In this document: positions 8,821 to 19,437 of the stretch, in pieces
How positions within the stretch are numbered: the first letter of the stretch is position 1
Layout of the letters: each line of letters opens with the position of its first letter
Source of the DNA: an uncultured Nocardioidaceae bacterium
Lineage (GTDB): Bacteria; Actinomycetota; Actinomycetes; Propionibacteriales; Nocardioidaceae
Assembly (NCBI GenBank): GCA_902805855.1
Contig: CADCUJ010000091.1
Coordinates: 1 to 64,000 of the forward strand
Length of the DNA stretch: 64,000 nucleotides
Reading direction: 5' to 3'
The notes under the pieces: generated by a model
Database searches by the model: none
What the model saw: the letters and a program-made list of their open reading frames with translations, nothing else
What the model was told of the DNA's origin: nothing
Position numbers and translations under genes: made by a program

Positions 8821-9598
8821 GCTCCCGCACGACGACGTCGAGCGGGGTCGGGCGGCCGGGCGACGGCGACCCGGTCTCGACGTACCAGCCGAGGTCGCGC
8901 AGCGCCTCCGCCAGCCCGCGCGGTCGTCGCGGCGCGACGCCGGAGGTGAGCAGGTCGCGGACGAGCCGGCCCTTGGTCGCCTTGTTGGCGTGGGAGACGA
9001 CCGTGCGACGGCCGCCGACCTCCTGGAGGACCCGGACCGTGCAGGTGCGCGCCGCCTGCTCGGGCGATGGCCGCCAGAACGCGGCGTAGGTGCTCGAGCG
9101 CAGGTCCACCACGAGTCCCTGACCCGCGGCCGCCTCGACCGCGGGCGCCAGGTGCCGGCTCCAGTGCGCGGCCACCGGACCGAGACCCGGGAGGGCGACG
9201 CTACCGGCGAGGCGGTACGCCGGTACGCGGTCGGTGGGCCGCAGCAGCCCGAACAGCGCGGACGTGACCGCCAGCCGGGTCGTCGCCCGCCGCCGCGACG
9301 CGGGGTCGAGGCCGGGGAGGTCGAGGGCCTCGTACAGGACCCCGCGGTAGACAGCGTCGACGCGACCGGTCGGCGCCTCCAGCAGGCGGCTGTTCCGGGT
9401 CACCGCGTCGGCCTGGGTCGGGCCCAGGCCGAGCACCTCGCGGGCGGTCTCGGGTGGGCCGGCGCAGAGGGTCACGAGCATCGACAGGACCTCCTCGCGC
9501 GCGGGGGTGAGCTGCGGCGCGCTCAGCGTCGCGAGGTCGAGCGGCCGACCGCGGGCGGGCGCGGCCTTGCCCTCCGAGGGCGGGAGCAGGAGCAGCAC
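8816..9598 (-). CDS. yaaA: YaaA-family (DUF328) peroxide stress protein
   Basis: MLLLLPPSEGKAAP...VYRGVLYEALDL...TSALFGLLRPTDRVPAYRL...SHANKATKGRLVR. Confidence 0.9.
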   Translation of the reverse strand: MLLLLPPSEGKAAPARGRPLDLATLSAPQLTPAREEVLSMLVTLCAGPPETAREVLGLGPTQADAVTRNSRLLEAPTGRVDAVYRGVLYEALDLPGLDPASRRRATTRLAVTSALFGLLRPTDRVPAYRLAGSVALPGLGPVAAHWSRHLAPAVEAAAGQGLVVDLRSSTYAAFWRPSPEQAARTCTVRVLQEVGGRRTVVSHANKATKGRLVRDLLTSGVAPRRPRGLAEALRDLGWYVETGSPSPGRPTPLDVVVREP

Positions 9599-9698
9599 CC
9601 GGTCACGCTAGGGGCCGGCGCCGACCGTGGTGTCGGGGGTCGGCCTCGCGGTGGGACGACCGGCCTAGGGTGGGGAACGCCGAGCGGAAGGGGGTCAC

Positions 9699-11240
9699 GT
9701 GCTGCAACGACGAGTCGTGCGCGTGGCACCACCGCTCGCGGAGGACGGCGCACGGCTCCTCGCCGAGGGCGTGGCGGCGCTGCACCGCGAGCTGGGCGTG
9801 ACGCCGGTGTTCCCGCCGGAGGTCGAGGCGGAGGCAGCCGCGGCCGTCCGGTCCCCCCGGCTCCCCGAGGTCGACCGGACCGACCTGCCGTTCGTGACCA
9901 TCGACCCCGACGGGGCGCGCGACCTCGACCAGGCGGTGCACCTGGAGCGCCGGGGGACCGGCTACCGGGTGTGGTACGCGATCGCCGACGTCGCGGCGTT
10001 CGTGCGACCCGGAGGGGCGGTCGACGAGGAGGCGCACCGGCGCGGCGAGACGTTGTACGGCGTGAGCGGCAAGGTCCCGCTCCACCCTCCCCGGCTCTCC
10101 GAGGGTGCCTGCTCGCTGCTCCCCGACGGGCCGCGGCCCGCGGTGCTCTGGCGGATCGACCTCGACGCGTCGGGGGAGAGGACCGGCGTCCACGTCGAGC
10201 GGGCGCTGGTCCGCAGCCGGGCGCAGCTGAGCTACGCCGAGGTGCAGGCCGCCCTCGACGCCGGCACCGCCGCGCCGGGCCTCGCCCTGCTCCGCGAGGT
10301 GGGCGAGCGGCGGTCGGCCCTCGAGGAGGAGCGCGGCGGGGTGAGCCTGCCGCTGCCGGACCAGGAGGTGGAGCTGGCCGGGGACCGGCTCCACCTCGCG
10401 TTCCGCTCACCGCTGCCGGTCGAGAACTGGAACGCCCAGGTCTCGCTGCTCACCGGCACCGCCGCGGCGTCGCTCATGCTCGAGGGGGAGGTCGGGGTGC
10501 TGCGGACCCTGCCGCCGCCGGACCCCCGCGACGTGGCACGGCTGCGCCGGGTCGCGGCAGCGCTCCGCGTGAGCTGGCCCGAGCCGCTGGGCTACCCGGA
10601 GTTCATCCGGGTGCTCGACCCCGCGCGCGCCGATCACGCCGCGGTCCTCACGGCGAGCGCCTCGCTGCTCCGCGGCTCGGGGTACGTCGCCTTCGCCGGC
10701 TCGGTGCCCGAGCGCCACGAGCACGCCGCGCTCGCCACGACGTACAGCCACGTGACCGCGCCGCTGCGCCGGCTCGTGGACCGCTACGGCGGAGAGGTGT
10801 GCCTGGCGCTCAGTGCCGGGTCGGAGGTGCCGGACTGGGTCACCGAGCGCCTGCCGGGGCTGCCGGCGACGATGCGGAGCACCGGGACGACGGCTGGTCA
10901 GTACGAGCGCGGCGTCCTCGACCTCGTCGAGGCGGTGCTGCTGCACGAGCGGACCGGGGAGGACTTCGCCGCGATGGTGGTCGACGTCGACGAGCGGGAC
11001 CCGCGGCGGGGACAGGTCATGCTGCGCGAGCCCGCGGTCGCGGCGCGGGTCGAGGGACCTGCTCCGCTGCCGCTGGGGACCGACATCACCGTGCGGCTCG
11101 TGGAGGCGGACCCCGTCCGCCGGGCCGTCCGCTTCGAGCCCACCGGCACCGGGACGGCGGTCCCGGTGGCGGAACCGCCGGGCCCGCCGGGGACCCCGGT
11201 GGGTCGCTCGTCGTCACCGCAGGGTAGGACCGGTGCATGA
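9699..11240 (+). CDS. RNase II/R family (RNB domain) ribonuclease
   Basis: [36 protein letters not shown]...[13 protein letters not shown]...[18 protein letters not shown]. Confidence 0.93.
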   Translation: MLQRRVVRVAPPLAEDGARLLAEGVAALHRELGVTPVFPPEVEAEAAAAVRSPRLPEVDRTDLPFVTIDPDGARDLDQAVHLERRGTGYRVWYAIADVAAFVRPGGAVDEEAHRRGETLYGVSGKVPLHPPRLSEGACSLLPDGPRPAVLWRIDLDASGERTGVHVERALVRSRAQLSYAEVQAALDAGTAAPGLALLREVGERRSALEEERGGVSLPLPDQEVELAGDRLHLAFRSPLPVENWNAQVSLLTGTAAASLMLEGEVGVLRTLPPPDPRDVARLRRVAAALRVSWPEPLGYPEFIRVLDPARADHAAVLTASASLLRGSGYVAFAGSVPERHEHAALATTYSHVTAPLRRLVDRYGGEVCLALSAGSEVPDWVTERLPGLPATMRSTGTTAGQYERGVLDLVEAVLLHERTGEDFAAMVVDVDERDPRRGQVMLREPAVAARVEGPAPLPLGTDITVRLVEADPVRRAVRFEPTGTGTAVPVAEPPGPPGTPVGRSSSPQGRTGA

Positions 11241-12001
11241 CTGAGCAGCCCCACCCCTTCGGGGTCGACTTCGGCGGAAGTGGCATCAAGGGCGCCCCGG
11301 TGGACCCGCGCACCGGTGAGTTCTCGGCCGACCGGCAGCGGATCGAGACGCCGCAGCCGGCGACTCCTCAGGCCGTGGCGGACGTCGTGGCGCGCCTCGT
11401 CGGACGGCCGGAGGTGTCCTCGGAGGCGCCGGTCGGCGTCACCGTCCCCGGCATCGTCCGGCACGGCGTGGTCCACCTGGCCGCCAACATCGACCAAAGC
11501 TGGCTCGGGGTGGACGCCGACGCGCTGTTCACCGAGCGGCTCGGGCGACCGGTGACGGTGGTCAACGACGCGGACGCCGCGGGGTACGCCGAGGCGCGGC
11601 TCGGTGCCGCCGCGGGCAAGCAGGGGCTCGTCGTCGTGACGACCCTCGGCACCGGGATCGGCTCGGCGCTCATCCACGACGGCGTGCTCGTGCCCAACTC
11701 GGAGCTGGGCCACCTCGAGATCGACGGCCACGACGCGGAGACCCGCGCCGCCAACGGCGTACGGGAGCGGGAGGGGTTGTCCTGGGAGGAGTGGGCGCGG
11801 CGGCTGACGCGCTACTACGGCGTCGTCGAGATGCTGCTGTCACCGGACCTGTTCGTCGTCGGCGGCGGAGTGAGCAAGCACGCTGCGAAGTTCCTGCCGC
11901 TCATCGAGGTGAAGACCCCGCTGATCCCGGCGACCCTGCGCAACACCGCGGGGATCGTCGGCGCCGCGCTCCTCGCCCAGGGGGACGAGAACCGCGAGTG
12001 A
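11237..12001 (+). CDS. ppgK: polyphosphate glucokinase (ROK family)
   Basis: [55 protein letters not shown]. Confidence 0.92.
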   Translation: MTEQPHPFGVDFGGSGIKGAPVDPRTGEFSADRQRIETPQPATPQAVADVVARLVGRPEVSSEAPVGVTVPGIVRHGVVHLAANIDQSWLGVDADALFTERLGRPVTVVNDADAAGYAEARLGAAAGKQGLVVVTTLGTGIGSALIHDGVLVPNSELGHLEIDGHDAETRAANGVREREGLSWEEWARRLTRYYGVVEMLLSPDLFVVGGGVSKHAAKFLPLIEVKTPLIPATLRNTAGIVGAALLAQGDENRE

Positions 12002-12072
12002 GACCGCGACCCGGGCCGTCCGCCGCCGGGGTCGCCGCGTCAGGGGCGCGGGTCGTCCTACACTTCCGGTGC

Positions 12073-12474
12073 GGATGAGTTGGCCGGGCGGCCGCGGCGC
12101 CTGCGGGCGTCGAGGAAGGTCCGGGCTCCACAGGGCGGAGTGGTGGGTAACACCCACCCGGGGTGACCCGCGGGACAGTGCCACAGAAAGCAGACCGCCG
12201 GCACCCTCACGGGTGCCGGTAAGGGTGAAAGGGTGGTGTAAGAGACCACCAGCGTCCCGGGCGACCGGGGCGGCTCGGTAAACCCCACCCGGAGCAAGGT
12301 CAAGAGGATGCCGCCACCGGCGGCATCTGCGCGAGCGTTCGAGGGCGGCCCGCCCGAGCTCGCGGGTAGACCGCCAGAGGCGGCCGGCAACGGTCGTCCT
12401 AGATGGATGGTCGCCGACCGCGTCGTCGCGAGACGACCGGGGACAGAACCCGGCCTACAGGCCAGCTCATCCAC
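12073..12474 (+). ncRNA. rnpB: RNase P RNA, bacterial type A
   Basis: GAGGAAGGTCCGGGCTCCACAGGGC, ACAGAAAGCAGACCGCC, GGTAAGGGTGAAAGGGTGGTGTAAGAGACCACC, terminal pairing of GGATGAGTTGGCC with GGCCAGCTCATCC. Confidence 0.95.
12439..12470 (+). repeat. direct repeat copy 1 (32 bp, rnpB 3' end; att-like)
   Basis: GGGGACAGAACCCGGCCTACAGGCCAGCTCAT, identical to 13083-13114. Confidence 0.95.
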
Positions 12475-12685
12475 TACAACGCTCTGATATGCACAACCGC
12501 TGTCAGAGGGCTTCGCCAGTTCGCACAGAGTCCGCAAGAGGCCCGAGGACCGAGTCGGCAGGTGGTGCCCGCCATCCGCTGAACCTACGGGCTCGCTGCC
12601 CCAGGCTGCTCTCGCATCGAGCGGCAGAGGTGGGACTTCTTGGGGGCTCAGGTAGCGAGCCTGCTGGACAGCTAGGTTAAGCACC

Positions 12686-12907
12686 GTGGCATGGGAGCGA
12701 ACGACGGCGCAGCTGAAGCTGCTACCCGCACTGGCGCGCGACCCCCGCATCGCCCGACCCGTGCGATGGCTGCTGGTGATCGGCCTGCTACCCATCCCCG
12801 GTCCTGTGGACGAAGTAGTCGGTCTCATCGCCCTCGGTTTGATTGCACTGTTCTACCGTGCCGAATATCGGGACCTCCGAGAGGGACAGCACGCGCAGTT
12901 GCCCTGA
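12686..12907 (+). CDS. small membrane protein, DUF1232/YkvA-like
   Basis: GTG start; LARDPRIARPVRWLLVIGLLPIPGPVDEVVGLIALGLIALFYR. Confidence 0.6.
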   Translation: MAWERTTAQLKLLPALARDPRIARPVRWLLVIGLLPIPGPVDEVVGLIALGLIALFYRAEYRDLREGQHAQLP

Positions 12908-12967
12908 CAGAACAACGCCGTCCCTGCACACCCTCGGTCTGAGCTGATCGCGCCAAGGGTTGACTCC

Positions 12968-12997
12968 AGTCCGCAATGAGTCCGCAAGAAGTCCGCG
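12968..12997 (+). repeat. three AGTCCGCR repeats at 11-bp spacing (possible integrase arm sites)
   Basis: AGTCCGCAATG AGTCCGCAAGA AGTCCGCG; a fourth copy AGTCCGCA at 12529-12536. Confidence 0.5.
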
Positions 12998-13082
12998 AAC
13001 AGTCAACGGCTCCCAACGGTCCTGGGACATCCACGCAGGTCAGACGGCAGTGCCAACACTTGCCAACGGCTACCATCGACGC

Positions 13083-13114
13083 GGGGACAGAACCCGGCCT
13101 ACAGGCCAGCTCAT
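13083..13114 (+). repeat. direct repeat copy 2 (32 bp, duplicated rnpB 3' end)
   Basis: Exact copy of 12439-12470. Confidence 0.95.
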
Positions 13115-13174
13115 TCGCGACATCCTCACCTGCTTCCGGACAGGAAGCGGGCCGCCCTTGACCACTATGGCGCG

Positions 13175-13206
13175 CCGGGCGGCCCTGGCCGGGGGCCCGG
13201 TTTTTT
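13175..13206 (+). terminator. putative intrinsic terminator, possibly the original rnpB terminator
   Basis: CCGGGC-N14-GCCCGG stem followed by TTTTTT, downstream of the second rnpB 3' end copy. Confidence 0.5.
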
Positions 13207-13342
13207 CCAGGCCTTCCGGCTACCGGAAATGATGCTTCCTCCCAGATTCCGGCTATGGCAACGATACCCATGGCGGGTCTGTGCCACGCCCGTAGAACAC
13301 TGCAGTGCATCAAGATGCAAGATGAAGGGTTCCTACACGTGG

Positions 13343-13822
13343 TCAGCCGGCGTCCGCGGCGGCATTGATCCGCTCGAGGGTGGTCTGCATCCCGTTGCGC
13401 AGGTCAGCGTCGCGATCCGAGCTGTCGGTCCACTTCTCGGTGAGCCAGTTCATGGCCTTGGGCACCGGCTTGTCCACCTCGCACGACTCGGTCAAGCGGG
13501 TACCGGTCGCAGTGCCCTCCATCCGATAGCGCCACGTGTAGGAGCCGATGCCGGGGCCCTTCCGGTTGAAGGCGAACTCGCGTGCCGGCTCGGCCGCGGT
13601 GACCGCGGGCTTGTTGAACCACGCCGGTCCTCGGGCCCCTTTGTTGCGCGCTTTGAACCGTGCACCCACAGCAGGTCCGGTTGCTCCGTCGGTCCACTCG
13701 CAGTGGATGCACTCCGAACTCCACTGCCCCATGCGCGAGATGTCGGACACCAGGTCGAAGACCAACGTCGGTGGGGCGGCGATCTCCACCGACACCGCGT
13801 CCCCTCGGTTGCGGGCCGTCAT
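13343..13822 (-). CDS. SRPBCC family protein
   Basis: VSVEIAAPPTLVFDLVSDISRMGQWSSEC...GARFKARNK...REFAFNRKGPG. Confidence 0.8.
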   Translation of the reverse strand: MTARNRGDAVSVEIAAPPTLVFDLVSDISRMGQWSSECIHCEWTDGATGPAVGARFKARNKGARGPAWFNKPAVTAAEPAREFAFNRKGPGIGSYTWRYRMEGTATGTRLTESCEVDKPVPKAMNWLTEKWTDSSDRDADLRNGMQTTLERINAAADAG

Positions 13823-13845
13823 GGGTCGGTGCTCCTCACGTTCCC

Positions 13846-14094
13846 TCAGGCCTGCACCGGCACCTCATAGATGTTGTCGGCCGGATGGCCCGCCCGCTCG
13901 TGTATCCGCTGTACCGCTTCGGCGTTGGGCGCCTCGGACAGGCAGAACACCATGCCGCTCTCGGGATCTGCCCAAGCGTGCTTGAAGTTGACGCTCTCGT
14001 CGTCCTGGATGGCCAGGTCGGCGTCGTGTGCTTCCTTGAGAGCCTCGGCGGTGACGCCCTTCATCGTGGTGTGGACGTCCATGAACTCAGGCAT
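13846..14094 (-). CDS. DUF4242 family (nickel-binding-like) small protein
   Basis: MPEFMDVHTTMKGVTAEALKEAHDADLAIQDDESVNFKHAWADPESGMVFCLSEAPNAEAVQRIHERAGH. Confidence 0.8.
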   Translation of the reverse strand: MPEFMDVHTTMKGVTAEALKEAHDADLAIQDDESVNFKHAWADPESGMVFCLSEAPNAEAVQRIHERAGHPADNIYEVPVQA

Positions 14095-14230
14095 CGTGCC
14101 TCCTACTGTGAAGAGATGGCTTCCACCTTCCACCCGCGAAGGATGCGCACGCAACAGTGCACTAGTCCGGCCGCAGGGGGAATGCAGCGGGCCGCAAACG
14201 GGTTGCCATGGCGACCGTGATTGGAGGGTC

Positions 14231-14632
14231 ATGACAGTCCACCCACCCAGCAGGAGCAACCACCCCGCGGACGTCTATCACGAGGCCTGGCGGCTGCTGG
14301 AAGACGTCTCGACGCAGCCTGCCCCGCAGCGAGCCATCGAGCTGCTGGACGCGGCGATCGCGCAGGAGCCGAAGTCGACCAGCCTGCGGACGCTGCGAGC
14401 CTGGGCCTACTTCCAAAGTGCCCAGCTCGGCAAGGCTGAGGACGAGCTCAACCTGTTGGTCGAGGAGTGCCCGAGTGACGTGTGGGCCCGGTTCGCGCTG
14501 GCCCGCGTGCTCGAGCGACAGTCGCGCTACCGCGACGCCCTGCCGCACATGCGCCTGGCCGCCGTGATGTCGGGTGACCCCGAGCACGAGGCGGGCGTGC
14601 TGCGCGTGGAGCGCCTCTCCGGCCAGCTCTGA
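14231..14632 (+). CDS. TPR-repeat protein
   Basis: TPR-like helices APQRAIELLDAAIAQEPKSTSLRTLRAWAYFQSAQLGKAEDEL. Confidence 0.7.
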   Translation: MTVHPPSRSNHPADVYHEAWRLLEDVSTQPAPQRAIELLDAAIAQEPKSTSLRTLRAWAYFQSAQLGKAEDELNLLVEECPSDVWARFALARVLERQSRYRDALPHMRLAAVMSGDPEHEAGVLRVERLSGQL

Positions 14633-14680
14633 GCCGCTTGGAACGACTCAGGGCGTACTCACTGCGGCTGGGGGGCCGGC

Positions 14681-15529
14681 TCAGGGCAGGGTGAGGATCT
14701 CCGCTCCCCGGTCGGTGACCAGGAGGGTGTGCTCGAACTGCGCACTGCGTGACCTGTCCTTGGTGACGACCGTCCACCTGTCGTCCCACATCTCCCACTC
14801 GTAGGTGCCCAGACACAGCATCGGCTCGATCGTGAAGGTCATCCCCGGCTCGATGAGCGTGTCGAAGTGTGGCTCGTCGTAGTGCGGGATGATCAGGCCG
14901 GAGTGGAAGGCTGTGCCGATGCCGTGGCCGGTGAAGTCGCGGACCACGCCGTACCCGAAGCGCTTGGCGTAGGACTCGATGACCCGGCCGACCACGTTGA
15001 CCCGGCGGCCCGGTCGCACCGCGTTGATCGCTCGTCGCAGCGCCTCCTCGGTTCGCTCCACCAACAGCCGGCTGTCCTTGTCGACGTCGCCGGCGAGGAA
15101 GGTTGCGTTGGTGTCCCCGTGCACGCCGTCGAGGTAGGCGGTGATGTCGATGTTGACGATGTCCCCGTCCTCGACGAAACGGCTGTCGGGGATCCCGTGA
15201 CAGATCACCTCGTTGACGCTGGTGCACAGCGACTTGGGGAAGTGCTTGTAGCCGAGGGTGGACGGGTACGCGCCGTGGTCACACAGGAACTCGTGGCCGA
15301 TCCGATCGAGCTCGTCACTGGTGACACCGGGGGCCACGTGCTCGCCGACCAGCTGCAGCGCCTGTGCGGCGAGCCGACCGGCGACTCGCATCTTCTCGAC
15401 TGTCTCGGCGTCCTTGACTTCGGAGCCGGTGTACGGCGCCGGGGCATCCTGGTCCACGTACTCCGGACGCGGGATGTGCGCGGGCACGGCACGACGAGGA
15501 GCGATCACGGCAGGGGCGACAGCACTCAC
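14681..15529 (-). CDS. map: type I methionine aminopeptidase
   Basis: [64 protein letters not shown]. Confidence 0.95.
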   Translation of the reverse strand: MSAVAPAVIAPRRAVPAHIPRPEYVDQDAPAPYTGSEVKDAETVEKMRVAGRLAAQALQLVGEHVAPGVTSDELDRIGHEFLCDHGAYPSTLGYKHFPKSLCTSVNEVICHGIPDSRFVEDGDIVNIDITAYLDGVHGDTNATFLAGDVDKDSRLLVERTEEALRRAINAVRPGRRVNVVGRVIESYAKRFGYGVVRDFTGHGIGTAFHSGLIIPHYDEPHFDTLIEPGMTFTIEPMLCLGTYEWEMWDDRWTVVTKDRSRSAQFEHTLLVTDRGAEILTLP

Positions 15530-15606
15530 ATCTGCGAGTGTAGGTTCTCAGCCGCAGGGCATCATCCGGGCTGGTCCGACACGGGCACCGCACAGGGAGC
15601 GACGCA

Positions 15607-15792
15607 ATGGCCGACGAGTACTGGTTCTGCCTGGTTCACCACACGGTCGAAGGTGCAGACGGCTGCAAGAGCGCCGATCGTCTAGGTCCCTACTCCACCC
15701 ATGCGGAGGCCGCGCGGGCGCTCGAGAAGGTGGCTGAGCGCAACGAGGACTGGGACAGCGACCCTGTCTGGAACGACGACCAGGAGGACTGA
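15607..15792 (+). CDS. conserved small actinobacterial hypothetical protein
   Basis: MADEYWFCLVHHTVEGADGCKSADRLGPYSTHAEAARALEKVAERNEDWDSD. Confidence 0.75.
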   Translation: MADEYWFCLVHHTVEGADGCKSADRLGPYSTHAEAARALEKVAERNEDWDSDPVWNDDQED

Positions 15793-15838
15793 CCGCGCAC
15801 CGGGCCACAGGCGCGACACACCGGGAGACACTCGACAG

Positions 15839-15865
15839 GGCCCCGACCAAGTCGTGGTCGGGGCC
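15839..15865. terminator. bidirectional hairpin terminator between convergent genes
   Basis: Perfect 11-bp stem GGCCCCGACCA-AGTCG-TGGTCGGGGCC. Confidence 0.6.
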
Positions 15866-15881
15866 TCGTCGTGCCAACAAC

Positions 15882-16244
15882 TCAGGACCTTGTCGCGGCG
15901 CCCTTCTTAGCGGCCGCCTTCTTTGCGCTGGCCGGCCTCTTGGCTGCGGCCTTCTTGGCGGTGGCTGACCTCTTGGCGGTGCTGACCTTCTTGGCGCCCT
16001 TCTTGGCGGCCGCCTTCTTTGCGCTGGCCGGCCTCTTGGCTGCGGCCTTCTTGGCGGTGGCTGACCTCTTGGCGGTGCTGACCTTCTTGGCGGCGCTCGT
16101 CTTCTTGGTCGCCGACTTCTTGGCGGTGCTCTTCTTGGCGGCGCTCGTCTTCTTCGCCGGAGACTTCTTGGCCGGACTGCTCTTCTTGCTGGTGGACCTC
16201 TTGGCGGGCGACTTCCTCGCCGCGGTCTTCTTTGCTGCAGGCAC
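15882..16244 (-). CDS. histone H1-like Lys/Ala-rich protein
   Basis: KKTSAAKKSTAKKSATKKTSAAKKVSTAKRSATAKKAAAKRPASAKKAAAKKG; GTG start with GGAGG 5 nt upstream. Confidence 0.8.
   Translation of the reverse strand: MPAAKKTAARKSPAKRSTSKKSSPAKKSPAKKTSAAKKSTAKKSATKKTSAAKKVSTAKRSATAKKAAAKRPASAKKAAAKKGAKKVSTAKRSATAKKAAAKRPASAKKAAAKKGAATRS
15898..16089 (-). repeat. two tandem ~96-bp near-identical units inside the histone-like gene
   Basis: GCGCCCTTCTTRGCGGCCGCCTTCTTTGCGCTGGCCGG... at ~15898 and again at ~15994; unit encodes 32 aa. Confidence 0.85.
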
Positions 16245-16496
16245 CTGTGCCTCCTGGTCGTGAAAGACCGGCTTGATCGCCGGCACTTGTCTGCTACGAG
16301 AACCACCGGTGCGGTGGTTCCCACATATGATCTTGGCAACATTGAGCCGCGTCGTAAACATCATCGGCCAACTCACGCAGCGTGTCGCAGTTGACCTGTG
16401 AGCGCGAGCAGGCACCGGTTCGCCGATGTCGCAGCGAGAATCCCCTGCCCCAGTTGGTGAAACTCGGCGTCGGCTCACCGAACGACGAGGAGCCTT

Positions 16497-16741
16497 GTGT
16501 CGACGATGAAGTTGCATCAGTCCGGCTCGTGGATCGTCATGAGCGGCCTCGCGGTGCGCTCTTCCTCTACGTGTACTCGGCGATCACGCTCCGCGACGTC
16601 GTTTCATCGCTGGTCCTGCCGTTGTTCTGGCTGACGCTCTTCGTGCTCGCGGTGCGCTGGTTCGTGCACCACCCGTTGCGCGTCATCGCACTGCGGGTCA
16701 TCGCGATCAGCATCTGGTTCGCGGTGATCCTCGGCTACTAG
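16497..16741 (+). pseudogene. small membrane protein gene with apparent 1-nt frameshift
   Basis: GTG start with RBS reads VSTMKLHQSGSWIVMSGLAV; adding one base near 16555 continues into [61 protein letters not shown] in the adjacent frame. Confidence 0.55.
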
Positions 16742-17592
16742 AAGGTGTGCTCGTCTCCCGGGAAGGTACCTGCGGCGACATCGGCTGCGAAGTCCTCGGC
16801 GGCTCCTCGCAGCACACCATGCACGTCGGCATACCTCTTGACGAACCTCGGCATCCGACCGGTGCGCAGCCCCGCCATGTCTTGCCACACCAGCACCTGC
16901 GCGTCGCAGTGCACGCCGGCACCGATGCCGATGGTCGGGATCGAGAGCGTCTTGGTGACCTCGGCCGCGACGTCACCGGGGACCATCTCCATCACCAGCG
17001 CGAAGGCTCCGGCGGCCTCCAGCGCCTTCGCGGCCGAGACGAGCCGCTGCGCCGTCTCTCCGCGACCTTGGACGCGGTACCCGCCGAGGTTGTGCTCGGA
17101 CTGCGGGGTGAAGCCGATGTGCGCCATCACCGGGAGACCAGAGCGGGTCAGCAGCTCGACCTGCGGGAGCATCTCCTCCCCGCCCTCGAGCTTGACCGCG
17201 TGTGCGTTGGCCTCCTTCATGAACCGCACTGCGGTGTGGAAGGCCTGCTCGGCCGAGGCCTGGTAGGAACCGAACGGCAGGTCGGCCACGACCAGGGCCC
17301 GCTTCACCGACCGGGTGACGGCCCGCACCAGCGGGACCAGCTCGTCGACCGTAACGGGAAGCGAGGTCTCGTTGCCGTAGACGTTGTTGGAGGCGGAGTC
17401 GCCGACGAGCAGAACGGGGATGCCGGCCTCGTCGAAGGTCTGCGCGGCGTACTGCTCGTAGGCGGTGAGCATCGCCCACCTCTCGCCGCGTTCCTTCATC
17501 TCCCGCAGGTGGTGGATGCGCACCCGCCTGCCGGGTGCGCCGCTCGCTGCACCTCCCGGACCCGAGCTGTACGGCGCCGTCGTCTCGCTCAT
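16738..17592 (-). CDS. panB: 3-methyl-2-oxobutanoate hydroxymethyltransferase
   Basis: [71 protein letters not shown]. Confidence 0.95.
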   Translation of the reverse strand: MSETTAPYSSGPGGAASGAPGRRVRIHHLREMKERGERWAMLTAYEQYAAQTFDEAGIPVLLVGDSASNNVYGNETSLPVTVDELVPLVRAVTRSVKRALVVADLPFGSYQASAEQAFHTAVRFMKEANAHAVKLEGGEEMLPQVELLTRSGLPVMAHIGFTPQSEHNLGGYRVQGRGETAQRLVSAAKALEAAGAFALVMEMVPGDVAAEVTKTLSIPTIGIGAGVHCDAQVLVWQDMAGLRTGRMPRFVKRYADVHGVLRGAAEDFAADVAAGTFPGDEHTF

Positions 17593-17654
17593 CGTCTGTC
17601 CTCCGGACCTGCTCTCGAGGCTCCCCAGGCGGAGTCCCCGGACCTGGCTCCAGG

Positions 17655-19415
17655 CTAGACCCGATCCGGGTCGGCGACCTCCCGCCAGGCGTTCGTGATC
17701 GGTAGCCGGCGGTCGCGGCCGAAGTTGCGCGCGGAGACCTTCGGCCCCGGCGGGTACTGCCGGCGCTTGTACTCCGCGCGGTCCACCAGGCGGAGCACCT
17801 GCTCCACGACGTCTTGCGCGTAGCCGTCGGCGACCAGTCGTGCTGAGCCGTGGTCGCACTCGATGTAGTCCTCGAGGATCGCGTCGAGGAGTGGGTAGGG
17901 CGGAAGCGAGTCGCTGTCCTTCTGGCCCGGGGAGAGCTCGGCGCTCGGTTCCTTGACGATGACATTCTGGGGGATGGGTGGCACCTGCCCGGTGCGCTCC
18001 GCCTCCCTGTTGCGCCACTTCGCCAGCTCCCAGACCTGGGTCTTGAACACGTCTTTCAGGGGTGCGAAGCCACCGACCGCGTCGCCGTACAGGGTGGAGT
18101 AGCCGACGGCCAGCTCGCTCTTGTTGCCGCAGGCGAGGACGAGGTGGTCGCTCTGGTTGGACAGACCCATCCAGATCACCGCACGGATCCGCGCCTGCAG
18201 GTTCTCCGCGGCCAGACCGTCGAGCTGCACGCTGCGTTGGAACGCCTCGACCATCGGTGGGATCGGGACGGTGACGAAGTTCAGGCCGGTGCGCTCGGCC
18301 TGCTCCGCCGCGTCGGCCTTCGAGTGCTCGCTGGAGTAGGCGCTGGGGTTGGAGACTCCGTACACGTTCTCCGGACCGACCGCGTCGCAGGCGATCGCCG
18401 CTACCAGCGTGGAGTCGATGCCGCCGGACATTCCCAGCAGCACTGTTGCGAAGCGGTTCTTGCGTACGTAGTCACGCAGCCCGAGGACGAGTGCCTGGTA
18501 GGACTCAGCATGGTCGCCCAGAGCGGTGGCCACCACACCGGGCCGGGCGTCGTACGGCGGGTGCGGGTCGCTGTCGATCACCTGGTGGTGGATGGCCAGG
18601 CCGGCCACCTCCGAGGTCCGGGCCTCTTCGCGGGCCCCGGTCAGGTCGAGGTCGGCAAGCAGCAGCTCCTCGGTGAACTGGCCGGCGCGGGCCACCAGGG
18701 CGCCGCCGGCGTCGACGACCAGCGAGTCGCCGTCGAAGACCAGCTCGTCCTGGCCGCCCACCATGTTCACGTAGGCGAGGGCGCACTCGCCCTCGATTGC
18801 ACGACGTGCGCACAGCTCGAGTCGGGAGTCGTCCTTGTTCGCCTCGAAGGGGGAGCCGTTGATGACCAGCAGCAGGCCGGCACCGGCGGTCTTGGCGGCC
18901 ATCGACGGCCCGTCTTGCCACAGGTCTTCACAGATGCAGACCGCGACGTCGACGCCACCGACCCGAATGACTTCGACGGTGTCGCCCGGGACGAAGTAGC
19001 GCGCCTCGTCGAACACGCCGTAGTTGGGCAGGTGGTGCTTGGAGTACCGGGTCACCACCGCGCCCCGGTGCACGACGGCCGCGCAGTTCTGCGGCGAGCC
19101 CCTGGGCACACCGAGACGGTCCGCCGACTCCAGCGCCTTGCCGAGGTAGCCGACGACCACGACCAGCTCACCCAGCCCCTCCGCATCGAGCTTGGCCGCC
19201 AGGTCGTCCAGGGTGGCCCGCGAGGCGTCCACGAACGAGCTGCGGAAGGCCAGGTCCTCGATCGGGTAGCCGGTGAGCATCATCTCCGGGAAGGCGACGA
19301 CATGCGCGCCGGCGTCGCCTGCTCGGCGCGTCCACTCGAGGACCAGCTGCGCGTTGCCGGCCAGGTCGCCCACAGTCGGGTTCACCTGGGCGAGGGCAAC
19401 GGTGAGCTGAGGCAC
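17655..19415 (-). CDS. nadE: glutamine-dependent NAD+ synthase
   Basis: N-terminal nitrilase domain ([13 protein letters not shown]...[11 protein letters not shown]) plus [22 protein letters not shown]. Confidence 0.95.
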   Translation of the reverse strand: MPQLTVALAQVNPTVGDLAGNAQLVLEWTRRAGDAGAHVVAFPEMMLTGYPIEDLAFRSSFVDASRATLDDLAAKLDAEGLGELVVVVGYLGKALESADRLGVPRGSPQNCAAVVHRGAVVTRYSKHHLPNYGVFDEARYFVPGDTVEVIRVGGVDVAVCICEDLWQDGPSMAAKTAGAGLLLVINGSPFEANKDDSRLELCARRAIEGECALAYVNMVGGQDELVFDGDSLVVDAGGALVARAGQFTEELLLADLDLTGAREEARTSEVAGLAIHHQVIDSDPHPPYDARPGVVATALGDHAESYQALVLGLRDYVRKNRFATVLLGMSGGIDSTLVAAIACDAVGPENVYGVSNPSAYSSEHSKADAAEQAERTGLNFVTVPIPPMVEAFQRSVQLDGLAAENLQARIRAVIWMGLSNQSDHLVLACGNKSELAVGYSTLYGDAVGGFAPLKDVFKTQVWELAKWRNREAERTGQVPPIPQNVIVKEPSAELSPGQKDSDSLPPYPLLDAILEDYIECDHGSARLVADGYAQDVVEQVLRLVDRAEYKRRQYPPGPKVSARNFGRDRRLPITNAWREVADPDRV

Positions 19416-19437
19416 GGCACGAGCCTATGCCTGCGTC

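Noticed and set aside
12058-12828. 256-aa minus-strand ORF
   Set aside because: Reads antisense through rnpB; the ELACRPGSVP peptide is just the RNase P RNA 3' end translated.
12825-13313. 162-aa minus-strand ORF
   Set aside because: Spans the duplicated rnpB 3' end and the phased repeats; no protein-like features beyond the artefactual ELACRPGSVP.
15898-16089. Possible CRISPR-like repeats
   Set aside because: Tandem in-frame coding repeats with no spacers; no cas genes anywhere in the window.
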